A stretch of DNA of 41,302 nt, from NCBI GenBank assembly GCA_026988015.1, contig JALSMA010000057.1:1-41302 (forward strand), in the 5' to 3' direction. Below the pieces are notes generated by a model, which saw only the letters and a program-made list of their open reading frames with translations, ran no database searches and was not told the origin of the DNA. Below, piece after piece: positions 17,477 through 27,305 of this stretch. The translations under genes were made by a program, and so were the position numbers. The DNA is from Desulfobulbaceae bacterium. GTDB lineage: Bacteria > Desulfobacterota > Desulfobulbia > Desulfobulbales > Desulfocapsaceae. Numbering within the stretch: position 1 is the first letter of the stretch; every line of letters starts with the position of its first letter.

Positions 17477-18128
17477 GGTTTTTTCTCTCCAGAATATTTA
17501 CAGCCAGCAGGATGAGATAAGAGACCAGCAGAAGGGCAATGGAGAGTTGCCAGGCTTCCTGATAGCGCATGGCTTCCACGTATTCAAAAACGGCAATGGA
17601 GGCGACTTTTGTTTCGCCGGGGATGGATCCTCCAATCATAAGAATTACCCCGAACTCTCCCATGGTGTGGGCAAAGCAGAGGATGGCGGCACTGGCAATT
17701 CCAGGCAGGGAGTTTGGCAACACCACTCTGAAAAAAGCAGAGAACCTGGAACAGCCAAGGACAGAGGCGGATTCCAGAAGACGCCGGTCAAGTTTGGCAA
17801 AGATGCTTTTTAAGGGCTGCACCGCGTAGGGAATACCATGAAGCATAGCTGCAATAACGATGCTGCCGAAAGTGAAAATGAGCGGACTGCCAAGGGAACT
17901 TTGATGAAGGCGTCCCACCACCCCTTCTGGACCCATAACCATAAGCAGAAAAAATCCAAAAACAGTGGGGGGGAGTACCAGTGGCAGACCCAGTAGGGAT
18001 TCTACAAAGGTGATACCCCGCATTGGATAAAAGACAAGGATGTAAGCCAGAGGAGCCGCAACGAGAAGTAACAGCAGGGTGGTGATTCCGGCAAGCTGCA
18101 GAGAAAGGACAAGAGGTGTGTAGTCCAT
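17466..18128 (-). CDS. modB: Molybdate ABC transporter permease ModB
   Basis: The 220-residue inner-membrane permease has about five or six hydrophobic helices: near 8-30, 45-70, 80-105, 130-160 and 190-212. The characteristic ModB segment PLVLPPTVFGFFLL lies near 48, and the cytoplasmic coupling loop EAA-like motif ESASVLGCSRFSAFFRVVLPNSLPG... lies near 140. The start is two bases after the modA stop, so translation is coupled. Length and motifs match ModB well. Confidence 0.93.
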   Translation of the reverse strand: MDYTPLVLSLQLAGITTLLLLLVAAPLAYILVFYPMRGITFVESLLGLPLVLPPTVFGFFLLMVMGPEGVVGRLHQSSLGSPLIFTFGSIVIAAMLHGIPYAVQPLKSIFAKLDRRLLESASVLGCSRFSAFFRVVLPNSLPGIASAAILCFAHTMGEFGVILMIGGSIPGETKVASIAVFEYVEAMRYQEAWQLSIALLLVSYLILLAVNILERKNHAA

Positions 18129-18130
18129 GA

Positions 18131-18889
18131 CTAGAGATACCCGTGCCTGCGGATAATGTTTTGAGCCGGTTCTTCAGTGAGATAGGATTGAAAGTTTTGA
18201 GAGAGGTTCTGGTTTTTTGCATGTACGATAACACAGCCCCACTGCTCAATGGGGGGACTTTCAGGTATTGGCCAGTACTGGCCTTTTTGTCCTTCCTGAG
18301 AGAGGGCCTGTGACAGGGCAATGAACCCGAATTCTGCAGCACCGGATTGGGCAAAGAGAAAAGTCTGTCCCACGGATTGGCCATATACAAGATAGGGTTG
18401 CAGTTCTTTTAGCAGTTTCAATTGATGCAGGGTCTGTCTTGGAACTTTGCCGTACGGTGCAGTTTCCGGATTTGAAATTGCTATCTTTCCGACCTGTTCC
18501 GAAATGATATCCTGCCATGAACTGTCAGCAGAATGGTGATACCTGCTCCAGAGCACAACCTGTCCTGCACTATACTGAAAAGGGGGCTCGCACAATCCTT
18601 TGCCGTATAACAGGAAAGGACGCTCTTTGTCAGCTGAAAGGAAGATATCATAGGGGGCACCCTGAAGTATCTGGGCATAGAGTTTTCCCGACGAACCGAA
18701 GCTGAGGGTGGTTCTAACACCCTGTTCTTCTCTGTACATTTTGGCGAGTTCTTCAAGAGGACGTATGAAATTTGCAGCAGCAGCAATGAAGAGATTTTCT
18801 GCTGCAAGAGATGGAGCAGCGCAGAGAATTGCGACAAGCAGGGCAACAGCAAGAAAGGGTGATGATTTCACAGCTTGTTTTGAAGCCAT
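18131..18889 (-). CDS. modA: Molybdate-binding periplasmic protein ModA
   Basis: ModA captures molybdate (or tungstate) in the periplasm for ModBC. The 252-residue protein has a signal peptide at about 8-29 ending in ALA-type residues (APSLAAENLF). The mature part opens with LFIAAAANFIRPLEELA and then has TLSFGSSGKLYAQILQGAPYDIFLSAD, which provides the serine residues of the oxyanion site. It closes with FQSYLTEEPAQNIIRRHGY, typical of ModA. GGAGAG lies before the ATG, and the gene begins inside the last 22 bases of modE. Confidence 0.95.
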   Translation of the reverse strand: MASKQAVKSSPFLAVALLVAILCAAPSLAAENLFIAAAANFIRPLEELAKMYREEQGVRTTLSFGSSGKLYAQILQGAPYDIFLSADKERPFLLYGKGLCEPPFQYSAGQVVLWSRYHHSADSSWQDIISEQVGKIAISNPETAPYGKVPRQTLHQLKLLKELQPYLVYGQSVGQTFLFAQSGAAEFGFIALSQALSQEGQKGQYWPIPESPPIEQWGCVIVHAKNQNLSQNFQSYLTEEPAQNIIRRHGYL

Positions 18890-19239
18890 TTACTACTCTC
18901 CTCATCAAGAAATTGTTCCATTTTTTTCTGGACCTTCCAGAACAGCTGCAGCAGCCTGATTCCAGTTTCGCTGAGTATTGCTCCCCCTCCCTGGTTGCCG
19001 CCCCGCCTGGTAATAACCACGGCTGTTCCAGTTTGGCGGTTCATGGATTTCACAAGGTTCCAGGCATGTTTGTAGGACATCTTCATCTCTGTGGATGCCT
19101 TACTTATGGAGCCATGGAGCTGGATCTTTTCAAGAAGGACAGCACGCCCGTAGCCGACAAGTGTTCCTTCCTCACCTTCAAGCCAGATCCGGCCATGCCA
19201 GCCGGGCTTGGGTTTTAATTGTTTCTTTTTATGTCCCAT
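18868..19239 (-). CDS. ModE-like regulator, DNA-binding domain only
   Basis: The 123-residue protein is a winged helix-turn-helix of the ModE N-terminal type: GYGRAVLLEKIQLHGSISKA, MSYKHAWNLVKSMN (recognition helix) and TRRGGNQGGGAILSETG (wing). Full ModE has about 260 residues with two C-terminal molybdate-binding MOP domains; none is present here. With ModC also lacking the domain, no MOP module is encoded in this operon, so how molybdate would be sensed is unclear. It sits between nifA and modA in the same orientation and probably regulates the operon. AACGAG is a weak ribosome-binding site. Confidence 0.88.
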   Translation of the reverse strand: MGHKKKQLKPKPGWHGRIWLEGEEGTLVGYGRAVLLEKIQLHGSISKASTEMKMSYKHAWNLVKSMNRQTGTAVVITRRGGNQGGGAILSETGIRLLQLFWKVQKKMEQFLDEESSKWLQNKL

Positions 19240-19292
19240 ACTCGTTGTGTACAGTAAAGCATATTGCCTGTAAAGTTTAATGAGGTATTGGT

Positions 19293-20894
19293 TTACTGCT
19301 CAAGCGCAAAACGTGGCTTTTCCAGGTTGAACTTCTTTATCCGATAGCCAATCTGGCGCTGCGTCAGGCCGAGTTCCCTGGCTGCCCGGGCCTGGACCCA
19401 GCCGTTACGCCTGAGAGATGCCTCGATTTCCTTTCGTTCAATATCCTGCAGGGATCCATGGCCTACAACAGGAGCTTGTTCCGACGCCACAGCTGTGTCC
19501 ACTGGAGTGGCATGTCTAGGATTAAAGGTCATGTGTTCTTTGAGATCAGCAGGTAGAATAATGGCATCGTCGGCCAGGATTACAATGCGTTCAATGAGAT
19601 TCTGCAATTCACGAACATTACCGGGCCAGTCATAGCTCACTAAAAAGTCCAGTGCTGTGGCACTGAGCAAAATATTCTTGTCATTTCTGGTATTGCTTGA
19701 GAGCAGAAAGTGCTCGATAAGCAGAGGGATATCATCACGTCTGTGCCTGAGAGCTGGCAGGTTCAGGGGAAGGACGTTTAAACGGTAGAAGAGGTCGCTG
19801 CGAAACAGCCCCTGATCCACATTGCCCTGCAGATTGACATTGGTTGCGGCAATGATTCTTACGTCAACGCTGATGGTGCGGGTGCCACCGATGCGTTCAA
19901 ATTGTTTTTCCTGAAGAACTCGCAGCAATTTTGACTGGAGCAGAAGGGGGAGTTCCCCTATCTCATCCAGGAAGATTGTTCCGCCGTCTGCCAGTTCAAA
20001 TCTGCCGGGTTTTGAGGTTGTGGCCCCGGTAAAAGCACCTTTGTCATGGCCAAAAAGTTCACTTTCGAGGAGATTTTCAGGGAGCGCTGCGCAGTTAACC
20101 TTGATAAAGGGTTTATCATTGCGACCGCTTGCCTCGTGGATGGCGCGGGCGGCGAGTTCCTTGCCGGTCCCTGATTCTCCAAGAAGGAGAACCGTTGCCT
20201 GACTGGGTGCCACTTTTTCTATGGTCCAGTAAACCTCCTGCATGGGTTCGGAGTTGCCAATGATATAGTGGCGGTTAAAGCGGCTGTGCAGCTCGGCCTT
20301 GAGTGATTTGTTTTCCGCCATGATCCGTTCTTCCTGCCTGGCGATGGCATGGTGTAGCACCAGAAATTGACCTATGAGGGTGGCCAGGATCTCAAGGAAG
20401 CTCATATCCTCTTCAAAGGAAATCTCAGGGCCAAAGAGGCGGTCAACGGTGAGTACACCCACCGGACTCTCCTCAACTTTCACAGGAACTCCGAGGAATG
20501 AGTGTTCTTCTTTTCTGATCCGGTTCCTTGCCCCTGTTCTGTTTAAAAAGAGGGGGTCGCTGTGAATGTCCGGTACTATACATGCTGATCCGGATTGAAA
20601 GATCTGACCGCAGATTCCTTCTGACATCCCATATATTCCACGCTGTTCCTCTTCCACACTGAGACCATAGGATGCTTTGATCGAGAGGCGTTTTCGAATG
20701 GGATCGTGTAGCACCAGGGTGGCCCTCTCCATCTGTAGTGTATCATGAAGTACCTGTAGTACTCTGCTCAAGGTGGTGTCGAGGTGGACTGCACGCCCTA
20801 TCAGTTTACACACCTCTGAGAGTGCTTTAATTTTGAGTGTTTCCACATGGTGACGGGGGGGGGATGAAGGGCTGCTATGTATATCTGACATCAT
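19293..20894 (-). CDS. nifA: Nif-specific sigma-54 activator NifA
   Basis: The 533-residue protein has an N-terminal GAF domain (about 25-180), a central AAA+ domain (about 210-445) and a C-terminal Fis-type helix-turn-helix (about 490-525, [20 protein letters not shown]). The AAA+ domain has Walker A GESGTGKE, the sigma-54 contact loop GAFTGA, and Walker [13 protein letters not shown]. The linker between AAA+ and helix-turn-helix contains no cysteine, so the oxygen-sensitive cysteine motif of rhizobial NifA is absent; no nifL is adjacent. It lies divergent from nifH and 53 bases upstream of modE, so nifA-modEABC may be one transcript. Confidence 0.93.
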   Translation of the reverse strand: MMSDIHSSPSSPPRHHVETLKIKALSEVCKLIGRAVHLDTTLSRVLQVLHDTLQMERATLVLHDPIRKRLSIKASYGLSVEEEQRGIYGMSEGICGQIFQSGSACIVPDIHSDPLFLNRTGARNRIRKEEHSFLGVPVKVEESPVGVLTVDRLFGPEISFEEDMSFLEILATLIGQFLVLHHAIARQEERIMAENKSLKAELHSRFNRHYIIGNSEPMQEVYWTIEKVAPSQATVLLLGESGTGKELAARAIHEASGRNDKPFIKVNCAALPENLLESELFGHDKGAFTGATTSKPGRFELADGGTIFLDEIGELPLLLQSKLLRVLQEKQFERIGGTRTISVDVRIIAATNVNLQGNVDQGLFRSDLFYRLNVLPLNLPALRHRRDDIPLLIEHFLLSSNTRNDKNILLSATALDFLVSYDWPGNVRELQNLIERIVILADDAIILPADLKEHMTFNPRHATPVDTAVASEQAPVVGHGSLQDIERKEIEASLRRNGWVQARAARELGLTQRQIGYRIKKFNLEKPRFALEQ

Positions 20895-21058
20895 TTTCAG
20901 TCTCCTGGTTTTCGTCTTATCTTCAACAACGCACTAAGCATAAATGGTGCCATTGTTGTAATTGGCTGAAAATATGGACAAATGGTTGGTGGTGGCCCCA
21001 GGTGCCCCATCAGTTTGTTACAAAAATGTGGTCTTGTTGGGAGTGAAATGTACTTTTT

Positions 21059-21074
21059 TGTATCTTATTCTACA
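21059..21074. promoter_or_regulatory. NifA upstream activator site
   Basis: TGT-N10-ACA (TGTATCTTATTCTACA) fits the NifA binding consensus exactly. It lies about 195 bases upstream of the proposed sigma-54 element of nifH and 165 bases from the nifA start, so it could serve either. The stretch 20895-21391 otherwise contains only the elements listed here; I see no gene in it. Confidence 0.55.
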
Positions 21075-21266
21075 TATTGGATCTCAGGGAAATCCTTGTA
21101 TCTGTGAGAATTGTTATTGGTGCGGTGTCACGTACTACCTTTTTGTTCCATTCATTCCATAATGTCCTGTTTAACACCAAAGGAGTTCGGATGAAGGTTA
21201 GTCTGAAAATGGCTTTTGTGTCTGTATGTTCCTGTAATATCGATTCGATGTCCATTTTTTAGGAAA

Positions 21267-21282
21267 TGGCATGTTAATTGAT
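21267..21282 (+). promoter_or_regulatory. Probable sigma-54 promoter of nifH, imperfect -12
   Basis: TGGCATGTTAATTGAT matches the -24 element (TGGCA-G) well and TTG of the -12 element, but has GA where the nearly invariant GC is expected. It is the best candidate in the 497-base nifA-nifH gap and would give a leader of about 100 bases. Confidence 0.45.
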
Positions 21283-21312
21283 AAAGGGAGTGTGACAAAC
21301 GGCAACTGAATC

Positions 21313-22222
<910 letters not shown>

Positions 22223-22313
22223 CGGGAAACACCATAAAGTAAATACTATGGCCCATTTCAAAAACAATGAAAAAAGTGGCAGCCGGGCTGACCACAACGC
22301 TGGAGATACAATT

Positions 22314-22670
22314 ATGATGCTTATGATTCGTTCAATTATTCGTCCCGAGAAGGCTGATGCTGTTATGACAGCTCTCATGGATGCAGGATTTCCTGCTGTA
22401 ACCAAATACGCTGTTGCCGGGCGCGGTAAACAGCGTGGTATCAAAATAGGGGATATTACCTACGATGAGCTTCCCAAAGTGATGCTGATGAGTGTTGTGG
22501 ACGCTGGAGATAAAGAATTTATTATCGATACCATCATGGATGCTGCCCGGTCTCCTGGTAAGGGAGCTTTTGGTGACGGAAAGATATTTGTCACAGAAGT
22601 GGAGGAATCCTACACCATTAGCTCAGGTATCAAAGAGACCGGGAAAAATATTGAGGAGGCTGCTGCATGA
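22314..22670 (+). CDS. nifI1: Nitrogen regulatory PII-family protein NifI1
   Basis: NifI1 and NifI2 are PII-like proteins that together bind and inactivate NifDK when ammonium is plentiful (2-oxoglutarate low), as shown in methanogens. The protein has MIRSIIRPEKADAVMTALMDAGF, the T-loop region around KQRGIKIGDITYDELP, and the C-loop GDGKIFVTEVEES that binds nucleotide. The chosen start MMLMIRS has GGAG upstream and gives 118 residues, the family length; an in-frame ATG at 22248 would add a hydrophilic 22-residue extension without a good ribosome-binding site. The stop overlaps the nifI2 start. Confidence 0.93.
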   Translation: MMLMIRSIIRPEKADAVMTALMDAGFPAVTKYAVAGRGKQRGIKIGDITYDELPKVMLMSVVDAGDKEFIIDTIMDAARSPGKGAFGDGKIFVTEVEESYTISSGIKETGKNIEEAAA

Positions 22671-23041
22671 AAGAGGTCATTGCCGTTGTGCGAATAAATA
22701 TGATGAACCAGACCAAGCAGGCACTTTCGGACTGCGGTGTTGATGCCTTTTTTGCCCATGAAGCTCATGGGCGTGGAAAGGGATTTGTAAATCCCCAGGT
22801 TCTTGAAGGTGTCGAACAGGGTTACGAAGAAGCGGCTTCCGTCCTGGGCGAGAAAGGGAAGCTATATCCAAAGCGTTTACTCACTGCGGTGGTTGATGAC
22901 AGTATGGTCAAGTGTGTGGTGGATACCATTATCAGCACTAACCAGACAGGAATGCCGGGAGACGGGAAAATCTTTGTTATGCCAGTGTTCGATGCGGTTA
23001 GAGTGAGAACAGGAGAAACAGGCGAAGAGGCCATTAAGTAA
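22667..23041 (+). CDS. nifI2: Nitrogen regulatory PII-family protein NifI2
   Basis: The 124-residue partner of NifI1 begins KEVIAVVRINMMNQTKQALS and has the NifI2-type HEAHGRGKGFVNP T-loop start, the long T-loop up to LYPKRLLTAVV, and GDGKIFVMPVFDAVRVRTGE at the end. Its ATG overlaps the nifI1 stop (ATGA), so translation is coupled. Position between nifH and nifD is diagnostic for this pair. It should form a hetero-oligomer with NifI1 that blocks NifH access to NifDK in the absence of 2-oxoglutarate and ATP. Confidence 0.95.
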   Translation: MKEVIAVVRINMMNQTKQALSDCGVDAFFAHEAHGRGKGFVNPQVLEGVEQGYEEAASVLGEKGKLYPKRLLTAVVDDSMVKCVVDTIISTNQTGMPGDGKIFVMPVFDAVRVRTGETGEEAIK

Positions 23042-23091
23042 TCCTCAACTATCAAAAAAGTAAAAAGGGAATCATCCAGACTATAAGGAGT

Positions 23092-24741
23092 ATGGAAATG
23101 GCAACATCGACTGCGTCAAAAAAGGTGCAATGGACGCCCACTGATGTCAAAGCGGAATTATTGAAAAAGTATCCGCCCAAGGTGGCTCGTAAACGTGCTA
23201 AACAAATAATGATAAACGAAACTTCTGATGGAGAGATCTCTCCTCAGATAACAGCAAATGTTCGTACTATTCCTGGTATTATAACCATGCGTGGCTGTAC
23301 CTATGCAGGTTGTAAGGGCGTTCTCATGGGGCCCACCAGAGATATTGTCAATCTGGTGCATGGGCCAATTGGTTGTGGTTTTTATGCCTGGCTTACCAGA
23401 CGTAACCAGACTGATGCCGGAGCTGATGGGGAAAACTATATACCATATTGTGTATCAACGGATATGCAGGAGCAGGACATTATTTTTGGTGGAGAGAAGA
23501 AGCTGGCTTTGGCCATACAGGAAATTTATGACATTATGCACCCGAAAGCCATTGCAGTGTTCTCAACCTGCCCTGTTGGTTTGATAGGGGATGATGTTCA
23601 TGCCGTGGCCAAAAGCATGACGGCAAAACTGGGTGACTGCAATGTGTTTGCTTTTTCCTGTGAAGGGTACAAGGGCGTAAGCCAGTCGGCTGGTCATCAT
23701 ATCGCCAATAACCAGGTATACAGGCATGTCATTGGCGAAAATGATGAGCCGGTGAAAGGTGAGTACAAGGTAAATCTTCTCGGTGAATACAATATTGGTG
23801 GTGATGCGTTTGAAATTGACAGGATTCTGGAAAAATGTGGGATAACACTTACCCTGACTTTTTCTGGAAATGCAACCTATGATCAGTTTGCCACTGCACA
23901 TCAGGCAGATTTGAGCATGGTCATGTGTCATCGTTCTGTCAATTATATTGCAGATATGCTGGAAACAAGTTTCGGAATCCCATGGATAAAAGTGAATTTT
24001 ATCGGAGCGAATTCCACTGCCAAATCTTTGAGAAAAATTGCAGCTTATTTTGAAGATCAGAAACTGATTGATCGTGTGGAAGAAGTTATCCGGGAAGAGA
24101 TGCTTGATGTTGAGGTTGCTGCCAGAGAAGTACGAAGTAGGACAGAAGGGAAGACGGCTATGTTGTTTGTTGGCGGTTCCAGGGCGCACCATTATATAGA
24201 GCTTTTCAATGAGCTTGGGATGAAGATCCTTTCCTCAGGATACGAATTTGGACACCGTGACGATTATGAAGGTCGACAGGTTCTTCCAAACCTGAAAGTA
24301 GATGCTGACAGCAGGAACATAGAAGAAATTGAAGTTCAGCCTGATGAAAAAAGATACAAGCCACGCAAGAGTGAGGAACAGATGGCAGCTCTTGAAAAAT
24401 CCGGAATGAAATTCAAGGAATATGAAGGGCTTGCTCCGGACATGGATGAAAACACTTTGATTATCGATGACTTGAATCAGTATGAAGCGGAAAAACTTGT
24501 AGAACTGCTGAAACCTGACCTTTTTTGTGCGGGAATTAAGGAGAAGTTTTCCATTATGAAAATGGGTGTTCCCATGAAGATGCTCCACAATTATGACTCT
24601 GGTGGTCCATATGCAGGATTTAAGGGAGCAGCAAACTTCTACTACGAGATCGACAGATTGCTGAGTTCAAATGTCCGGGAGTTTTTGAAAGCTCCATGGC
24701 AGGAGAACCCTGAACTGACCGGCGCGTATGTCTGGGAGTAA
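23092..24741 (+). CDS. nifD: Nitrogenase molybdenum-iron protein alpha chain NifD
   Basis: NifD holds the iron-molybdenum cofactor and half of each P-cluster. P-cluster cysteines appear in RGCTYAGCKG (69/74), GPIGCGFYAW (95) and FSTCPVGLIGDD (160). Cofactor residues are Cys279 in VMCHRSVNYI and His499 in MKMLHNYDSGGPY, and the catalytic-pocket His lies in SQSAGHHIANN (202/203). At 549 residues it is longer than proteobacterial NifD because of an insertion of about 50 residues (roughly 398-450) that is known from clostridial NifD. A second ATG two codons in is an alternative start. Confidence 0.98.
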   Translation: MEMATSTASKKVQWTPTDVKAELLKKYPPKVARKRAKQIMINETSDGEISPQITANVRTIPGIITMRGCTYAGCKGVLMGPTRDIVNLVHGPIGCGFYAWLTRRNQTDAGADGENYIPYCVSTDMQEQDIIFGGEKKLALAIQEIYDIMHPKAIAVFSTCPVGLIGDDVHAVAKSMTAKLGDCNVFAFSCEGYKGVSQSAGHHIANNQVYRHVIGENDEPVKGEYKVNLLGEYNIGGDAFEIDRILEKCGITLTLTFSGNATYDQFATAHQADLSMVMCHRSVNYIADMLETSFGIPWIKVNFIGANSTAKSLRKIAAYFEDQKLIDRVEEVIREEMLDVEVAAREVRSRTEGKTAMLFVGGSRAHHYIELFNELGMKILSSGYEFGHRDDYEGRQVLPNLKVDADSRNIEEIEVQPDEKRYKPRKSEEQMAALEKSGMKFKEYEGLAPDMDENTLIIDDLNQYEAEKLVELLKPDLFCAGIKEKFSIMKMGVPMKMLHNYDSGGPYAGFKGAANFYYEIDRLLSSNVREFLKAPWQENPELTGAYVWE

Positions 24742-24825
24742 AGGAATCCTGGAAAGAGCTTGATCAAGATTGAAAAAAGAAACCAGGATAACAGTTTATA
24801 AAAACGTACTAAGAGGTATGTGCCA

Positions 24826-26199
24826 ATGTTACTACGTCATACACCAAAAGAAATTGGGGAGAGAAAAGCAGTAAATATCAACCCCGCCAAGACTTGTCAA
24901 CCCGTGGGAGCCATGTATGCGGCTCTCGGTATTCACGGTTGCCTTCCCCATTCGCATGGGTCTCAAGGATGCTGCTCGTATCATCGTTCAGCTCTTACCC
25001 GTCATTATAAAGAACCAATTTCGGCTTCAACTTCTTCTTTTACAGAAGGGGCATCGGTTTTTGGCGGTCAGGCCAATCTTCTACAGGGAATAAATAATAT
25101 TTTCTCTGTTTATGAGCCTGACGTCATAGCCATCCATACCACCTGTCTTTCTGAGACCATTGGTGATGATCTGCCTCAGATCAGAAAGAAGGCAGAGCAG
25201 GAGGGGAAAATTCCCGAAGGGAAATATGTGATAGGAGCCTCAACACCAAGTTATCAGGGGTCTCATGTCACCGGGTTTTCCAATATGGTCAAGGCCATGG
25301 TGGATTTTTCCGAGAAGACAGAGACAAAAAACGGAAAGATCAATATCATTCCCGGTTGGGTTGAGCCTTCTGATATGGAAGAAATCAAACGCATGGCAAA
25401 ACTTACCGGCGTGGACACAATTATGTTTCCAGATACTTCCGGTGTGCTCAATGGCCCTATGACAGGAGAATACAAGATGTTCCCGGATGGGGGAACCACC
25501 ATAGAAGAGTTGAAGTCCACAGGTGATTCCACGGGAACTCTTGCGCTTGGTGATTGGTGCTCGGCAGACGCAGCTCGGACACTTGACAAAAAGTGTAAAG
25601 TTCCATGCAAGGTGCTGGATATCCCTTTTGGTTTGAAAGCCACTGATCGTTTTGTTGATGCGATGCGGACTGTGGCGGGGGTTTCAGTCTCCGATGAGCT
25701 GGTTTATGAGCGTGGACAGCTCGTGGATATGTTAACTGATATGCACCAGTGGACATACAAGAAAAAAGTGGCCATAGCAGGTGATCCGGATCATGTGATT
25801 GCCATGGTGGAGTTTCTTTTAACGTTGGGAATGCAACCTGTACACATTGTGACAGGAACGCCCGGCAAAAAATTTGAAAAACGGATTGAAGAACTGACAA
25901 AAGACAAGGGTTTTGAAGTGAATGTGAAAGCTAAGGGGGATCTCTTCCTTCTCCATCAGTGGATAAAGAATGAGCCGGTGGATCTTCTTATTTGTAATAC
26001 CTATGGAAAATACATCGCAAGAGATGAAGATGTTCCTCTGTTGCGTTGGGGATTCCCAATTCTTGATCGTCAGGGGCATCAGTATTTTCCAACCGTTGGC
26101 TATAAGGGTGGGCTTCGTTTGCTGGAGAAGATTCTTGGCCTTCTTCTTGACCGGAAGGATCGGGATTCACCGGAAACAAAATTTGAACTTGTTCTGTAG
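24826..26199 (+). CDS. nifK: Nitrogenase molybdenum-iron protein beta chain NifK
   Basis: NifK completes the alpha2beta2 dinitrogenase. P-cluster ligands are in NPAKTCQPVGAMYAALG, GSQGCCSYHRS and HTTCLSETIGDD, with the serine of TPSYQGSHVTGF. At 457 residues it lacks the N-terminal extension of about 50 residues seen in Azotobacter-type NifK, in line with the clostridial form, which pairs with a NifD carrying an insertion. AAGAGG lies nine bases before the chosen ATG; a GTG two codons upstream is in frame. The next gene starts 11 bases after the stop. Confidence 0.98.
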   Translation: MLLRHTPKEIGERKAVNINPAKTCQPVGAMYAALGIHGCLPHSHGSQGCCSYHRSALTRHYKEPISASTSSFTEGASVFGGQANLLQGINNIFSVYEPDVIAIHTTCLSETIGDDLPQIRKKAEQEGKIPEGKYVIGASTPSYQGSHVTGFSNMVKAMVDFSEKTETKNGKINIIPGWVEPSDMEEIKRMAKLTGVDTIMFPDTSGVLNGPMTGEYKMFPDGGTTIEELKSTGDSTGTLALGDWCSADAARTLDKKCKVPCKVLDIPFGLKATDRFVDAMRTVAGVSVSDELVYERGQLVDMLTDMHQWTYKKKVAIAGDPDHVIAMVEFLLTLGMQPVHIVTGTPGKKFEKRIEELTKDKGFEVNVKAKGDLFLLHQWIKNEPVDLLICNTYGKYIARDEDVPLLRWGFPILDRQGHQYFPTVGYKGGLRLLEKILGLLLDRKDRDSPETKFELVL

Positions 26200-26210
26200 G
26201 AGGAGCAGCA

Positions 26211-27305
26211 ATGTATGACGGAGCATATCAGCACCATGTGAATTTGCATGTAAGGCTTCCTGTTGCTGCAAGATCAAACCATCGCTTGACAGGAGACAGC
26301 TCTGAAAAGTTTGACCCTTCTTATGCAATGTTGCCGGAAGAGGCGGCAGCTTGGGTTAGGGCTCTGCTGGAAGGGAGAAAGAAAATTCAGTCAATCGAAC
26401 TGGCAGGGCCTGGAGATGTTTTCACATCAGCAAATGTTACTCTTGAATGCCTTGAGTTGTTGCAGTCGGATATTCAGGGAACTGAATGTTCGCTGACCTG
26501 TCTCGGGACGGGAGTCGCTGAGGTGGCTCCCGATCTTGCCCGTCTTGGCGTGAAAACAGTGACTTTGCTGGTGAATACAGTGGATGTTGCAACTGTACGT
26601 AAGCTGTATGACTGGATTCGCCCGGCTAAAAAGACAGTACCCATGGACCAGGCGGCTGGGATGCTGATAGAATATCAGGCTGAAGCTGTTAAGGCGTTGA
26701 CGGCGGTAGGTATCAAAGTTGTGATACGAACAACAGTGTTTGCAGGAGTAAACGATGGAGAGCTGGCTGAGATCGCCGAAAGAATGGCTGAGTTTGGTGC
26801 AAGCGCTCTGGAGCTTGAGGGAGGAGAGGGGGTTGATCTTAAAAAACATGTTAAAGAACTGGCAGGGGTTCTCTCAGTAACTCTTTATGAAGCACCCTCA
26901 GAACTGACACCTCCCGGTAGCCCTCAGACCTGCAAAGAAATCAGTTTGCCGGCAGCAACCAGTGAACGTCCCAATGTAGCGGTGGTTAGTACCAATGGTA
27001 TGGAGGTTGACGTGCATCTCGGCCTGGCATTGCAGGTACTTATTTATGGGCCCAGGGAGGATGGACTGCCGTGTCTCCTGATGACAAGAAAAACACCGGG
27101 TGCAGGTGGTGGAAAGGAAAGATGGAAGGCATTTGCCAAAGATTGTCTCTATGACTGCTTCGCCCTGTTGGCAACACACGCAGGAGATGCCCCCCGCAAA
27201 GAGTTTGCGCAACAGGGAATCAGAGTGATTTTGACAGAAGACAACGTTGAAGGTCTGGTTGATGTCCTTTTTGGCGGTGTAAAAAAGAAGAAATGTGGAA
27301 TGTAA
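26211..27305 (+). CDS. NifB/NifX-type protein lacking the radical-SAM cysteines
   Basis: The 364-residue protein follows the architecture of NifB, the radical-SAM enzyme that builds the cofactor precursor, fused to a NifX-like cofactor-binding domain. NifB-like landmarks are YQHHVNLHVRLPVA at the N-terminus, the SAM-contact motif AGPGD at 65-69, LVNTVD at 120-125 and FAGVND at 177-182. The C-terminal NifX-like domain spans about 252-356 (NVAVVSTNGMEVDVHLG and TPGAGGGKERWKA). Where NifB has CNIQCNYC the sequence reads RSNHRLTG (21-28), so all three SAM-cluster cysteines are gone, as is the HCxxC motif of NifB. The reading frame is intact and has a strong GGAGGAG site, so it is not a pseudogene. 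It may carry or protect NifB-co or FeMo-co; true NifB must be elsewhere. Confidence 0.8.
   Translation: MYDGAYQHHVNLHVRLPVAARSNHRLTGDSSEKFDPSYAMLPEEAAAWVRALLEGRKKIQSIELAGPGDVFTSANVTLECLELLQSDIQGTECSLTCLGTGVAEVAPDLARLGVKTVTLLVNTVDVATVRKLYDWIRPAKKTVPMDQAAGMLIEYQAEAVKALTAVGIKVVIRTTVFAGVNDGELAEIAERMAEFGASALELEGGEGVDLKKHVKELAGVLSVTLYEAPSELTPPGSPQTCKEISLPAATSERPNVAVVSTNGMEVDVHLGLALQVLIYGPREDGLPCLLMTRKTPGAGGGKERWKAFAKDCLYDCFALLATHAGDAPRKEFAQQGIRVILTEDNVEGLVDVLFGGVKKKKCGM

Noticed and set aside
20993-21010. Possible minus-strand sigma-54 promoter for nifA (GG-N10-GC)
   Set aside because: The spacing fits, but the -12 reads GGGC rather than TTGC and the -24 is poor; too weak to list.
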